A program made the translations under genes and the position numbers. The notes under the pieces are model-generated. The model was not told the DNA's origin, did no database searches, and was given only the letters and a program-made list of their open reading frames with translations. From assembly GCA_003252535.1 (NCBI GenBank), contig QKDN01000008.1, positions 24,838 through 88,837 on the forward strand: DNA of 64,000 nt, written 5' to 3'. The stretch comes from Campylobacterota bacterium. GTDB lineage: Bacteria > Campylobacterota > Campylobacteria > Campylobacterales > Sulfurovaceae. Numbering within the stretch: the first letter of the stretch is position 1; every line of letters begins with the position of its first letter. Below are positions 1 to 7,799 of the stretch, piece after piece.

Positions 1-223
1 TCGCACTTAAGGGAAGTTTCGTGACATCTTCTTCATCGATAAGCACCTGACCACCGGTAGCATCCGTCAGGCCACATATCATGTAGAACGATGTTGTCTT
101 GCCGGCACCGTTCGGGCCGAGAAGTCCGACGATCTCTTTGCTTTTAAGCTCTACAGAAACATCGTGGACGATCTGTGTCTTTTTGATGGTCTTGGAGAGA
201 TTTTTGGCTGTAAGTGTGTGCAT
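1..223 (-). CDS. lptB: LPS export ABC transporter ATPase LptB, N-terminal part (cut by window edge)
   Basis: The visible 74 residues are the start of an ABC ATPase, with Walker A GPNGAGKTT at residues 36-44. The flanking residues (LLGPNGAGKTTSFYMICGL) are typical of LptB, which powers lipopolysaccharide extraction by LptFG at the inner membrane. The rest of the gene lies off the left edge. Its ATG overlaps the tsaE stop as ATGA, so the two are translationally coupled. In Campylobacter, from memory, the order S4 protein, tsaE, lptB, rpoN is conserved, so rpoN may lie just outside; that is an inference. Confidence 0.92.
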   Translation of the reverse strand, partial: MHTLTAKNLSKTIKKTQIVHDVSVELKSKEIVGLLGPNGAGKTTSFYMICGLTDATGGQVLIDEEDVTKLPLSA

Positions 224-642
224 CAGTACTCTATCTGGTAATCTCTGCTATCACCAAGAGTTGTGATAGTAACGAAGATACAATTATATCCCGCATTGGC
301 TAAAAAGCTTTTAAGTTCTTCATTGGCCCATTCTATGATATGCCAGCCGCTTTTCTCCAGTTCTTCATGAAGTCCAAGGTCGAAGAACTCCACATTATCT
401 ATCCGGTAGAGATCGTAGTGGTAGAGGCTCTCGCAGTAGGTCTGCTGGAGCGAAAAAGTAGGGGATGTAGCCCCTGTACTTACCCCTTTTGACCTTGCTA
501 TAGCGGATGTGAGGGTGGTCTTTCCCGCGGCAAGATCGCCGGTGAGGAATATAATGGCATCGTCCGGGGTATGTTCTCCGAGGTAGTCGACTACCTTGTC
601 AATCTCTTCCAGCGTAGCGTGCAGATGGACTGAATTTTTCAT
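223..642 (-). CDS. tsaE: tRNA threonylcarbamoyladenosine biosynthesis ATPase TsaE
   Basis: TsaE is the small P-loop ATPase of the TsaBDE complex that makes t6A37 in ANN-decoding tRNAs. The 139-residue length fits the family. Walker A GDLAAGKTT is at residues 35-43, followed by the family signatures SPTF (about 60-63), HYDLYR (75-80) and IIEWAN near the C-terminus. The ATG overlaps the trpD stop (ATGA) and the stop overlaps the lptB start, so trpD-tsaE-lptB form one tightly coupled transcript. A partner t6A gene of the Sua5 family may be the short protein at 35572. Confidence 0.95.
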   Translation of the reverse strand: MKNSVHLHATLEEIDKVVDYLGEHTPDDAIIFLTGDLAAGKTTLTSAIARSKGVSTGATSPTFSLQQTYCESLYHYDLYRIDNVEFFDLGLHEELEKSGWHIIEWANEELKSFLANAGYNCIFVTITTLGDSRDYQIEY

Positions 643-1625
643 CAGGCGAGTGACTGCGATATATTGACAATGGTTTCGAGATGTTGCAGGGCCTTCTTAC
701 CCTCGAGGGCATCAAGGACCATCTCTTTTGCCTCTTTGAGATCGCGTACTCTGCCGTCTGCAAAAAGTGCGAACGATGCATTAAGCGCCACGATATCCCT
801 CTTGGCGCCGGTCTCGGTACCGGCAAAGATATCTCTTGTGATCTGTGCATTGTGTGTTGCATCACCGCCAAGGATCGCTTCTTTGGGAGCAAGTTCATAG
901 CCGTATTCCCGCGGATCGACAATTCCCCGTGAGACTTTGCCCGACTCGACGTAGGCAAACTGTGAAGTGGTCACGATAGAGAGTTCATCCATCCTGTCGT
1001 CACTGCTTACGACATAGGCCCTTTTGGTATCAAGTTCGACGAGGGCATCGGCCATGACATCGATGAAGTCAGGGCTGTTGACACCAAGGAGATATTTCCT
1101 GGCACCGGCAGGGTTGGTGAGGGGACCGAGGAGGTTGAAGATCGTACGGTGTTCGATAGAACGGCGGATAGGCATGATGTGCTTCATTGCAGGGTGGTGG
1201 TTCATGGCAAAGATGAAGCAGAAACCACACTCTTCGAGCATCTGAACCTGTTTTTCCGGTGTCAGGTTGAGATTGATACCCAATGCTTCGAGAAGATCTG
1301 CCGAGCCGGAATTACTGGTGATACTTCGATTGCCGTGTTTAGCGACATAGGAACCCATCGAAGAGAGGAGCAGCGATACCGTTGAGGATATATTGAAGCT
1401 GCCGCTTTTGTCCCCGCCTGTACCTACGACATCGATCACGATCTCCTGGAGATCTTTTGAAATAGGAAGCTTGATGGAGTGTTCACGCATTACCGATGCA
1501 GCTGTCGCGATATCATCGCCGCTCTCTCCTTTTTCATAAAGAGATATCAGGAACTCTCTCCCCTCTTCAAACTCCATTTTGTTATCGAACAGTTTCTCGA
1601 ATTGCTCTTTTGTCGTCGTCATCAT
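642..1625 (-). CDS. trpD: Anthranilate phosphoribosyltransferase TrpD
   Basis: This enzyme transfers phosphoribose from PRPP to anthranilate in tryptophan synthesis. The 327-residue protein has the PRPP-binding glycine loop GTGGDKSGSFNIS (68-80), KHGNR (96-100) and the SGSADLLEALG segment. No other trp gene is near, so trpD is a stand-alone copy placed ahead of tsaE-lptB. Two consecutive ATG codons open the gene and I cannot decide between them. The 96 bases upstream separate it from the S4 protein gene and hold nothing else obvious. Confidence 0.95.
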   Translation of the reverse strand: MMTTTKEQFEKLFDNKMEFEEGREFLISLYEKGESGDDIATAASVMREHSIKLPISKDLQEIVIDVVGTGGDKSGSFNISSTVSLLLSSMGSYVAKHGNRSITSNSGSADLLEALGINLNLTPEKQVQMLEECGFCFIFAMNHHPAMKHIMPIRRSIEHRTIFNLLGPLTNPAGARKYLLGVNSPDFIDVMADALVELDTKRAYVVSSDDRMDELSIVTTSQFAYVESGKVSRGIVDPREYGYELAPKEAILGGDATHNAQITRDIFAGTETGAKRDIVALNASFALFADGRVRDLKEAKEMVLDALEGKKALQHLETIVNISQSLA

Positions 1626-1721
1626 CTTCTCTCTTCTATCATATTTAGTACAAAATCAAAAACTCTGTTCACAAGTCCTTGATTCTATACTTTTACAGAT
1701 CAGTATGTAGCCGGGCTCTTT

Positions 1722-1967
1722 TCAGAGTTCCCTGACATACTCTTCTTTCTGACTTTTTGGGATCGTTTTGGTCGTCGGGATCTTGAGAACCTCATACGCT
1801 TTATCTCCCTTGAGATAACTGATAGTGATCTTATCCCCAACAGCTACGTTTTTGGAAGCTTTGACAACGCTGCCGTTGACCGACACGACTCCATTTTTCA
1901 CCATATCGGAGGCTATGGTCCTCCGTTTGACCACGTTGACTGCACTGAGCCACTTGTCTATGCGCAT
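1722..1967 (-). CDS. S4-domain RNA-binding protein (Hsp15/RqcP-like)
   Basis: An 81-residue protein made almost entirely of an S4 RNA-binding fold: MRIDKWLSAVNVVKRR opens it, followed by a VKNGVVSVNG turn and a lysine-rich stretch. Small S4 proteins of this type bind 50S subunits or nascent-chain-tRNA complexes (Hsp15, RqcP); which role applies here cannot be told. It is 3 bases downstream of the Sel1-like gene and clearly co-transcribed with it. A similar protein stands next to tsaE in Campylobacter, supporting orthology. Confidence 0.85.
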   Translation of the reverse strand: MRIDKWLSAVNVVKRRTIASDMVKNGVVSVNGSVVKASKNVAVGDKITISYLKGDKAYEVLKIPTTKTIPKSQKEEYVREL

Positions 1968-1970
1968 CGG

Positions 1971-2249
1971 CTATCCTTTGCAGCAGGCGGTCGTGGTCTG
2001 GACGATCTCGAGTATGGCGTACTGTGCATAGAGGTTGCCACGTTTGCTCGATCGCTTCCATATATCCATCGCTTTCTCTTCGCTTGCCTCAACCCCGAGC
2101 CCGTCGATATAGTGGCGTCCGAGGAAATACATCGCCTCGGGGTCTTTGTCCCTGCGTACCAGTGTCTCGAAGAGTCTGAACGATCTGTCAAAATCGTCTG
2201 CTTCGAATGCTTCTATTGCATTTTCGAGTGTGATGTTCTCTGTTTCCAT
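1971..2249 (-). CDS. Small Sel1/TPR-like repeat protein
   Basis: A 92-residue cytoplasmic protein without signal peptide. It holds a helical pair and one clear Sel1-like repeat (AMYFLGRHYIDGLGVEASEEKAMDIW, shown only in part: YFLGRHYIDGLGV), a fold usually used for protein-protein contacts. It ends with a pair of Cys near the C-terminus (TTACCKG). It sits between the 78-residue unknown gene and the S4 gene with 11 and 3 base gaps. No specific function can be assigned. Confidence 0.7.
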   Translation of the reverse strand: METENITLENAIEAFEADDFDRSFRLFETLVRRDKDPEAMYFLGRHYIDGLGVEASEEKAMDIWKRSSKRGNLYAQYAILEIVQTTTACCKG

Positions 2250-2260
2250 CTTTATCTCTC

Positions 2261-2497
2261 TTAGTGTATCTTGAACTCGGCTTCAGCAGCTTTGGCCACT
2301 GCTATCCCTTTGACGGAGAGCTGCTCATTGATGATATACTGGTCTCTCTTGAGCTCTTCGAGGATATTTTGACCCTCTTCGAGCTTGAACATCCCCGTAT
2401 TGGCCAGTGATCTGGTCACCTCCTGGAGGGATTCGTCGGGGGCCTTTGTGAGCACTGCCAGCAAAAATACTTTTTTTACGATATCCTCTTCACCCAT
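2261..2497 (-). CDS. Small conserved hypothetical protein
   Basis: A 78-residue, predominantly helical acidic protein (KKVFLLAVLTKAPDESLQEV at its start). No signal peptide, membrane segment or known motif is visible. It follows dapD by 9 bases and precedes the Sel1-like gene, so it belongs to the dapD transcript. The codon use matches its neighbours and the reading frame fits snugly, which supports a real gene. I do not recognise the family. Confidence 0.7.
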   Translation of the reverse strand: MGEEDIVKKVFLLAVLTKAPDESLQEVTRSLANTGMFKLEEGQNILEELKRDQYIINEQLSVKGIAVAKAAEAEFKIH

Positions 2498-2506
2498 TTT
2501 TCTTTC

Positions 2507-3694
2507 CTAGTGAAGCGATTCGTTGAGCTTGACCTCTTTGGTACTTCTCTTGACGAGATATTGACCGCTTTGAGAATCTGATCTGAAGTGAAGACCGTTC
2601 AATCCTGCAAGATCGGCTGCTTTCATGATATTGCTCAGTGTTGCGTGCGGGTTGACCTCTTTGAGCTTGAATATCTCTACATCGCTGATATAGACCTTTG
2701 TCCCTGCAAAGATCGCAAGGCCGCCGTCGACGATACAGCCGTCACCGAGCGGGATACCTGTGGTTGAGTTTGCACCGAGCAGGGTGTTTCTGCCGATCGT
2801 GATAGGGTTGCCGTCAGTCCCGCTGAGGACGCCGAGGATACTGGCTCCTCCGCCCACGTCACTGCCGCTTCCGACGACAGCGCTCGATGAGATACGCCCT
2901 TCCACCATCACCGGTCCGAGTGTTCCTGCGTTGAAGTTGATATAGCTCGCTCCCGGCATGACTGTCGTACCGGCTGCGAGCTGGGCGCCCATCCTGACCT
3001 TCGAGCTGTCAAGTATCCTGGTGTTTTCAGCCGGGATGATATGCTGGAGGTATCTCGGGAACTTGTCGACGCTCTCTATGGTCGGGTAAGTACCGTTGAT
3101 CTTCATCTCGATCTCGTTCTCTCTGAGGTATTCGAGCTCATACGGTGTTCTGCCTGACCATGCAACGTTGCTGAGTACCCCGAACGCACCGTTCAGGTTG
3201 AGGCTTCTGAGCTCTGCTTTCCCTGTAGAGAGCGCATAGAGTTTGAGGTAGACCGCTTCGACGCTCTTTGGCGCATCGTCTTCGAAGAGGAACACGATGC
3301 GGTAGTTCTTGCCGATATCCTCAAGATGAGAGAGGGCTTTGATCACCTGCACGTTCCTGTGTGCATCACCTGTAGCTTCAGCAATATAGGGAGCGAATGC
3401 AGCCATTGAGTTCCTGACGAAGTTGTCATTGATCGTTGCCACGAATTCACTGCCTGAGAAATCTACATTTATCTTGGATTCAGCAAGAGCCTTGATGAAT
3501 ACCGCTGCCGAACCGTAGTTCTCTTTCCAGTTGATGATCGGAAATGTAGCCTGAAGGATCTTCTCGGCGTTCTTCTGGCCTCTGTCTACTCTGGTGATCC
3601 CGAATGCAATCGGCTCTCTGTAGCCTTCACCTGCTTTTGCACTTTCTACCAATTGCTTGAAATCTTCAACCGTTACGATATTTTCAATTGCCAT
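2507..3694 (-). CDS. dapD: 2,3,4,5-tetrahydropyridine-2,6-dicarboxylate N-succinyltransferase
   Basis: DapD succinylates tetrahydrodipicolinate in the lysine/meso-diaminopimelate pathway, which supplies peptidoglycan. The 395-residue protein is the long form seen in Campylobacterota. A left-handed beta-helix of hexapeptide repeats occupies roughly residues 230-345 (MGAQLAAGTTVMPGASYINF, then SILGVLSGTDGNPITIGRN). The helix is preceded by a large N-terminal domain absent from the short E. coli type. The ATG is preceded by a strong AAGGAG 8 bases upstream and by a TATAAT box at 3742-3747. It heads the minus-strand operon dapD, hypothetical, Sel1-like, S4. Confidence 0.94.
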   Translation of the reverse strand: MAIENIVTVEDFKQLVESAKAGEGYREPIAFGITRVDRGQKNAEKILQATFPIINWKENYGSAAVFIKALAESKINVDFSGSEFVATINDNFVRNSMAAFAPYIAEATGDAHRNVQVIKALSHLEDIGKNYRIVFLFEDDAPKSVEAVYLKLYALSTGKAELRSLNLNGAFGVLSNVAWSGRTPYELEYLRENEIEMKINGTYPTIESVDKFPRYLQHIIPAENTRILDSSKVRMGAQLAAGTTVMPGASYINFNAGTLGPVMVEGRISSSAVVGSGSDVGGGASILGVLSGTDGNPITIGRNTLLGANSTTGIPLGDGCIVDGGLAIFAGTKVYISDVEIFKLKEVNPHATLSNIMKAADLAGLNGLHFRSDSQSGQYLVKRSTKEVKLNESLH

Positions 3695-3741
3695 TAAAAC
3701 CTTCTCCTTGTAAAAACATATGTCGTAATAATAAGTGGGTT

Positions 3742-3747
3742 ATTATA
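3742..3747 (-). promoter_or_regulatory. Putative -10 box for the dapD operon
   Basis: On the minus strand a perfect TATAAT lies about 48 bases upstream of the dapD ATG. Campylobacterota sigma-70 promoters depend mainly on the -10 box, so no -35 match was required. Position and orientation fit a promoter divergent from atpB. Confidence 0.5.
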
Positions 3748-3810
3748 CTTTTTTTATATTAAGCTTACAAACACAATCCCCGGGACAAGGGTATCTAAGT
3801 AAAAAACAGA

Positions 3811-3816
3811 TATAAT
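3811..3816 (+). promoter_or_regulatory. Putative -10 box for atpB
   Basis: A perfect TATAAT, preceded by GA and an A-rich stretch, lies 38 bases upstream of the atpB ATG. With the minus-strand box at 3742-3747 it makes a compact divergent promoter region between dapD and atpB. Confidence 0.5.
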
Positions 3817-3853
3817 CTCGCAAAATATTTGACATTAATTGTGAGGATAGCAT

Positions 3854-4549
3854 ATGGGTGAAAGCGTATTTACTTATATTGGTGCGATCGTAGGGCACGG
3901 TGAAGGTATGATCATCGGTCACTTGATCCTGGTAGCTGTGATTGTATTGTTGTTGGCAAAGAGTGCGACAAAGAGCCTCAAGGCAGTTCCGAGCGGTTCT
4001 CAGAACATTCTTGAAGCATACCTTGGCGGTGTGATCTCTATGGGTAGAGATGTTATCGGAGAAGCGAACGCAAGAAAATATCTTCCGCTCGTAGCGACTG
4101 TAGGTCTTTTCATCTTCGTATCGAACGTGATCGGTATCATCCCGGGATTCGAATCTCCGACATCGAATATCAATGTCACACTTCCTTTGGCGATCATGGT
4201 ATTCGTATATTATAACTATGAGGGTATCAGAGCGCAGGGTCTCGTACACTACTTCGCGCACTTTGCAGGACCGGTGAAGCTTCTTGCTCCGCTTATGTTC
4301 CCTATCGAGATCGTATCGCACATCTCCCGTATCATCTCTCTTTCGTTCCGACTTTTCGGTAACATCAAGGGTGACGACCTGTTCCTTTGGGTACTTTTGA
4401 TGCTCGTTCCGTATTTTGCTCCGCTTCCGGCGTACCTGCTCCTTACGTTCTCTGCACTGCTCCAGACGTTTGTATTCATGATCCTTATCTATGTATACCT
4501 TGCAGGTGCAGTAGCTCTGGAAGAGCACGACAACAAAGCGCACGCTTAA
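3854..4549 (+). CDS. atpB: F0F1 ATP synthase subunit a
   Basis: Subunit a forms the proton half-channels of F0 beside the c-ring. The 231-residue protein is strongly hydrophobic with five to six membrane segments. The conserved helix carrying the essential arginine is visible as [13 protein letters not shown], and the last helix ends near the C-terminus. In this phylum atpB is typically separated from the main atp operon, as here. GAGGA stands just upstream of the ATG. The following small membrane-protein gene is 22 bases downstream and probably co-transcribed. Confidence 0.96.
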   Translation: MGESVFTYIGAIVGHGEGMIIGHLILVAVIVLLLAKSATKSLKAVPSGSQNILEAYLGGVISMGRDVIGEANARKYLPLVATVGLFIFVSNVIGIIPGFESPTSNINVTLPLAIMVFVYYNYEGIRAQGLVHYFAHFAGPVKLLAPLMFPIEIVSHISRIISLSFRLFGNIKGDDLFLWVLLMLVPYFAPLPAYLLLTFSALLQTFVFMILIYVYLAGAVALEEHDNKAHA

Positions 4550-4571
4550 TCTTTCTTTCACAAGTTTGATC

Positions 4572-4874
4572 ATGAGAATTCAACGTTCAAAATTGAATTC
4601 CCTGGTCAATTTTCTCCTTGGCGTCTCCTGGGCTTTCGTGTTCATCAGTGCCGGTTATACGTTTCTCCATTCATATCTCTTTGGTATTCTCGACGCATTG
4701 TTCCTGAGCTTCTTTGCAGCACTTCCGGCTCTTTTTGTCGTAGCGCTGCTAGAGTATGTCATCGCAGGGCAGGAGAAGCTTGATGAGATGAGAAAACAGA
4801 CGGAACTGCTCGAACAGATACTTTCCAGGCTTCCTCAGACTCCTTCGACCGATGACAGCCTACGCGATCACTGA
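4572..4874 (+). CDS. Small two-TM membrane protein downstream of atpB
   Basis: A 100-residue protein with two hydrophobic segments (about residues 13-33 and 40-65) and a charged helical C-terminal tail that could form a coiled coil (KLDEMRKQTELLEQILSR). I chose the ATG at 4572; a TTG two codons upstream is also in frame. A similar small membrane protein follows atpB in Campylobacter, from memory. Its job is unknown; the position suggests a role at or near the ATP synthase membrane sector, which is only an inference. It overlaps the next gene by 23 bases. Confidence 0.75.
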   Translation: MRIQRSKLNSLVNFLLGVSWAFVFISAGYTFLHSYLFGILDALFLSFFAALPALFVVALLEYVIAGQEKLDEMRKQTELLEQILSRLPQTPSTDDSLRDH

Positions 4875-5397
4875 TCCCTCGATACTAGGTTTCGATACCC
4901 TCCGAAGCGATCTTGAACGTATCGCAGCAAAAGCCGATATGATCGTCTACCGTGACAAACACAATCCAGATTATGCCCGAAATGCAGCCATCTTTCTGTC
5001 ATATGCCAAAGAGCTTGGTTTCGACCGTGTGCTGCTCCATACTGATATCGCGCTCGCGGCGGGGCTTGGTGCTGACGGGGTGCATCTGACCAGCTCCCGG
5101 ATCGAGTTTATTCCAGAGGCCAAAGCCAATGGGCTTTTCATCATCGTTTCCACTCACACGCCTGAGGAGGCTCTTATGGCGCAGGAGCTAGGAGCCGATA
5201 TGATCACCTACAGTCCCATCTTCGCGTCACCTGGCAAAGGGATTCCCATAGGTTCTCACGCTATCATCGAGCTCAAAAAGCAGGTATCGATACCAGTCAT
5301 CGCTCTTGGGGGAATAGTGACTCAGGAGCAGATAGCAGAGGTAGAGAGGGCAGGGGCAAGCGGGTTCGCTTCTATCAGGTATTTTGGAGTTTCTTGA
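4852..5397 (+). CDS. Thiamine phosphate synthase-like (ThiE/TenI family) protein
   Basis: A 181-residue TIM-barrel of the ThiE/TenI type: it opens with AYAITD, has IVYRDK in the pyrophosphate-binding position, VHLTSS, TYSPIFASPGKG and IPVIALGGI. The family condenses hydroxymethylpyrimidine diphosphate with thiazole phosphate (ThiE) or aromatises the thiazole (TenI). Two ThiE features are weakened: VHLTSS lacks the usual Gly-Gln-x-Asp, and the protein is short. Which activity it has is open, so I give no symbol. Its 3' end overlaps the convergent HD-protein gene by 23 bases. Confidence 0.8.
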   Translation: MTAYAITDPSILGFDTLRSDLERIAAKADMIVYRDKHNPDYARNAAIFLSYAKELGFDRVLLHTDIALAAGLGADGVHLTSSRIEFIPEAKANGLFIIVSTHTPEEALMAQELGADMITYSPIFASPGKGIPIGSHAIIELKKQVSIPVIALGGIVTQEQIAEVERAGASGFASIRYFGVS

Positions 5398-6070
5398 TTT
5401 CCCCGGCGATATTCTCCCTTGCCGCTCTTTCGTATCGCTGCCGGAAATACTCCGTAGAGTAGATCTGTTCACGATCCAGGAACGATCGGAGTACCCTGAT
5501 CCTCCCTTCGTTGTATACCGTATCGGAGAAGTGCGCATACTCGGCTCTGACCTGCCCGGCGTAACTGTCATAGGTGTGCTTGTCCGATCCCAGTATGGCG
5601 AGGTCTATGTCTATGATAGCGCGTTCGTCATCACCCTGTGGTGTCGATGTGTGTTTGGTAGCCATGATCAGTATTGTAATGGTCTCTTTGCCCTGTTGCG
5701 GTATAGTAAACGGTTCAAGTATCTCCGCAGCCAGCCTGGCGCTCTGCTCTTCGTTGTCACTGCGTTGCGCATCATAGACAATGTCGTGGAACCACAGGGC
5801 GAGCTCGATATACAGCGGCTCCCGTAGCGTCGCTTTGACACTGTCGAACAGCAGCAGCAATGACCCGATATGCCCGATGGTGTGATAGAACCTGCCGGAC
5901 TCACCATAGTGTGCGGCAATGATCCCGAAGGTCTCCTCATCGCAGTCTGGATGGAGCGACAGCCAGCGTTCCCTCAGTACAGCGGTTCGATCGCTTGCAA
6001 CCGATACCGAAATCACGGACGAGTCCATAGCATACTCCACATCGTTTGATTTGCCACGATTATACATCAA
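5375..6070 (-). CDS. HD-superfamily metal-dependent phosphohydrolase
   Basis: A 231-residue soluble HD-domain protein. Putative metal ligands are His63 and His67 (YHTIGHI), His95-Asp96 (WFHDIVYD), His140 and Asp154/Asp156 (IDIDLAILG). The pattern resembles the family annotated as predicted HD-type hydrolases (COG4339-like), whose substrate is not established. The first ATG gives 14 extra residues ahead of MDSSV; either start is possible. It converges on the ThiE-like gene and appears to be a single-gene transcript. Confidence 0.82.
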   Translation of the reverse strand: MMYNRGKSNDVEYAMDSSVISVSVASDRTAVLRERWLSLHPDCDEETFGIIAAHYGESGRFYHTIGHIGSLLLLFDSVKATLREPLYIELALWFHDIVYDAQRSDNEEQSARLAAEILEPFTIPQQGKETITILIMATKHTSTPQGDDERAIIDIDLAILGSDKHTYDSYAGQVRAEYAHFSDTVYNEGRIRVLRSFLDREQIYSTEYFRQRYERAARENIAGEIKKLQNT

Positions 6071-6158
6071 CCATACTGTAGCGAAGTATGTGAAAAGCCC
6101 CCTGTTTAGGACTGTTTCATAAGAGACAGGGTATAATTGCCTTACTTATAATCTGATG

Positions 6159-6298
6159 TTACGCACTTTTTGAGCAAAGCCCAAAAAGCGGCAGGGACAA
6201 ATGTCCCTACAACCCCCTAAAGCTAGTCGCACCTTTCGCGTGCGACAGAATAACTGACCGTTTCCGCCCTTTTTTACAAAAGTGCGTAAAGTCAGTTA
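6159..6298. repeat. Composite palindromic intergenic element A
   Basis: Within the 279-base gap before gatB there are nested inverted repeats. Outer arms are TTACGCACTTTT (6159-6170) and AAAAGTGCGTAA (6278-6289). Inside are AGGGACA-AA-TGTCCCT (6193-6208) and GTCGCAC-7 nt-GTGCGAC (6226-6246). A further pair is TAACTGAC (6251-6258) and GTCAGTTA (6291-6298). The element has no ORF and looks like a REP/MITE-like unit able to fold extensively. It lies just before the gatB promoter. Confidence 0.6.
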
Positions 6299-6318
6299 TT
6301 ATGCCCTGTGCGGTAGAT

Positions 6319-6324
6319 TATAAT
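6319..6324 (+). promoter_or_regulatory. Putative -10 box for gatB
   Basis: A perfect TATAAT lies 25 bases ahead of the gatB ATG, directly downstream of the palindromic element, leaving a very short leader. Confidence 0.45.
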
Positions 6325-6349
6325 ACTCCTGGATTTACAAAGGTTTAGA

Positions 6350-7780
6350 ATGTTTGAAATAGTTATCGGTCTGGAAGTGCATGTACAGCTCAACACAAAG
6401 ACAAAGATATTCTGCTCATGCCCCACAAGTTTTGCCCATGAACAAAATACTAATACCTGCCCCACCTGTCTCGCACTCCCCGGAGCGCTCCCCGTGCTCA
6501 ATATCGAAGCGGTCAGAAAGGCGATGTCGTTCGGGTATGCGGTCAATGCCACGGTGAACCAGAGATCGATCTTCAACAGAAAAAGTTACTTCTATCCCGA
6601 CAGTCCCAAGGCCTACCAGATATCGCAGTTCGATGTGCCCATCGTAGAGCATGGCGAGCTCTTCCTCGACCTTGAGGACGACACGACCAAGCGCGTAGGG
6701 ATCACCAGGGCGCACCTCGAAGCCGATGCGGGCAAGAGCATCCACGAAGGCGCTATCTCCAAGGTCGATCTCAACCGTGCCGATACCCCGCTGCTCGAGA
6801 TCGTATCAGACCCTGATATGCGAAGCGCCGACGAAGCGGTGCTCTACCTCAAGAAGCTCCACTCCATCGTCCGCTACCTCGATATATCCGACGCGAACAT
6901 GCAGGAGGGGTCGTTCCGATGCGATGTGAATGTCTCCATCCGTCCCAAAGGACAGCAGGAGTTCGGCACAAGGGTAGAGATCAAGAACATCAACTCGTTC
7001 AAGTTCGTCAAGGCTGCGATACAGTACGAGGTACAGCGACAGATCGAGGCATACGAGGACGGGTACTACGAGCAGGAGGTCTACCAGGAGACGAGACTCT
7101 GGGATGTCGCCAAAGGTGTCACCAAGTCTATGCGTGGCAAAGAGGACAGTGCGGACTACCGCTACTTCCCGGACCCCGACCTCAGACCTGTACTCGTCAC
7201 TGACGAGATGATGGAAGAGGCGAAGAAGATCCCAGAACTTCCTGACGCCAAGGTGGCGAGATATGTAGATAAGCTCGGTATCAAGCATTACGATGCCGTG
7301 GTGATCTGCGCCCAGAAGGAGATGGCATACTATTTCGAAGCGATGCTTGAGAGTAACATTGCGCCAAAGACGGCCGTCACATGGCTCACCTCCGAGCTCC
7401 TCGGCAGGCTCAACAAAGCCGGTCACGATATCACCGAGTCTCCTGTCGATGCGAAGACACTCGGTACACTTGTATCGAAGATCGAGGACAATACCATCTC
7501 CGGCAAAGGGGCGAAGGATGTCCTCGACTACATGATGGAGAGTGATAGCAGGGATATCGATGCGATCATCGATGAACTGGGTCTCGCACAGGTGAGCGAT
7601 GACTCGGCGATCCTTGCGATCATCGACGATGTCATCGCCAGGAACCAGGACAAGGTCGCCGAGTACAAGAGCGGCAAGGACAAGCTCTTCGGCTTCTTCG
7701 TCGGACAGACGATGAAAGCGAGCAAAGGGAGCGCCAACCCTGCCAAGGTCAACGAACTTCTCAAAGAGCGTTTAGGCTAA
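6350..7780 (+). CDS. gatB: Aspartyl/glutamyl-tRNA amidotransferase subunit B
   Basis: GatB is the kinase/transamidation subunit of GatCAB, which converts Glu-tRNA(Gln) and Asp-tRNA(Asn) to the amidated forms. The 476-residue length is standard. The start [20 protein letters not shown] and the segment [13 protein letters not shown] are hallmark sequences, and the C-terminal helical YqeY-like tail ends in [13 protein letters not shown]. gatA and gatC are not in the window. A 19-base gap separates it from the channel gene, with which it may be co-transcribed. Confidence 0.97.
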   Translation: MFEIVIGLEVHVQLNTKTKIFCSCPTSFAHEQNTNTCPTCLALPGALPVLNIEAVRKAMSFGYAVNATVNQRSIFNRKSYFYPDSPKAYQISQFDVPIVEHGELFLDLEDDTTKRVGITRAHLEADAGKSIHEGAISKVDLNRADTPLLEIVSDPDMRSADEAVLYLKKLHSIVRYLDISDANMQEGSFRCDVNVSIRPKGQQEFGTRVEIKNINSFKFVKAAIQYEVQRQIEAYEDGYYEQEVYQETRLWDVAKGVTKSMRGKEDSADYRYFPDPDLRPVLVTDEMMEEAKKIPELPDAKVARYVDKLGIKHYDAVVICAQKEMAYYFEAMLESNIAPKTAVTWLTSELLGRLNKAGHDITESPVDAKTLGTLVSKIEDNTISGKGAKDVLDYMMESDSRDIDAIIDELGLAQVSDDSAILAIIDDVIARNQDKVAEYKSGKDKLFGFFVGQTMKASKGSANPAKVNELLKERLG

Positions 7781-7799
7781 AAAAACATAGCGATATCTG

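Noticed and set aside
3743..4573. 276-codon minus-strand frame opposite atpB
   Set aside because: It is the antisense of the atpB gene, has a Arg/Lys/Cys-rich nonsense composition, and atpB is certain.
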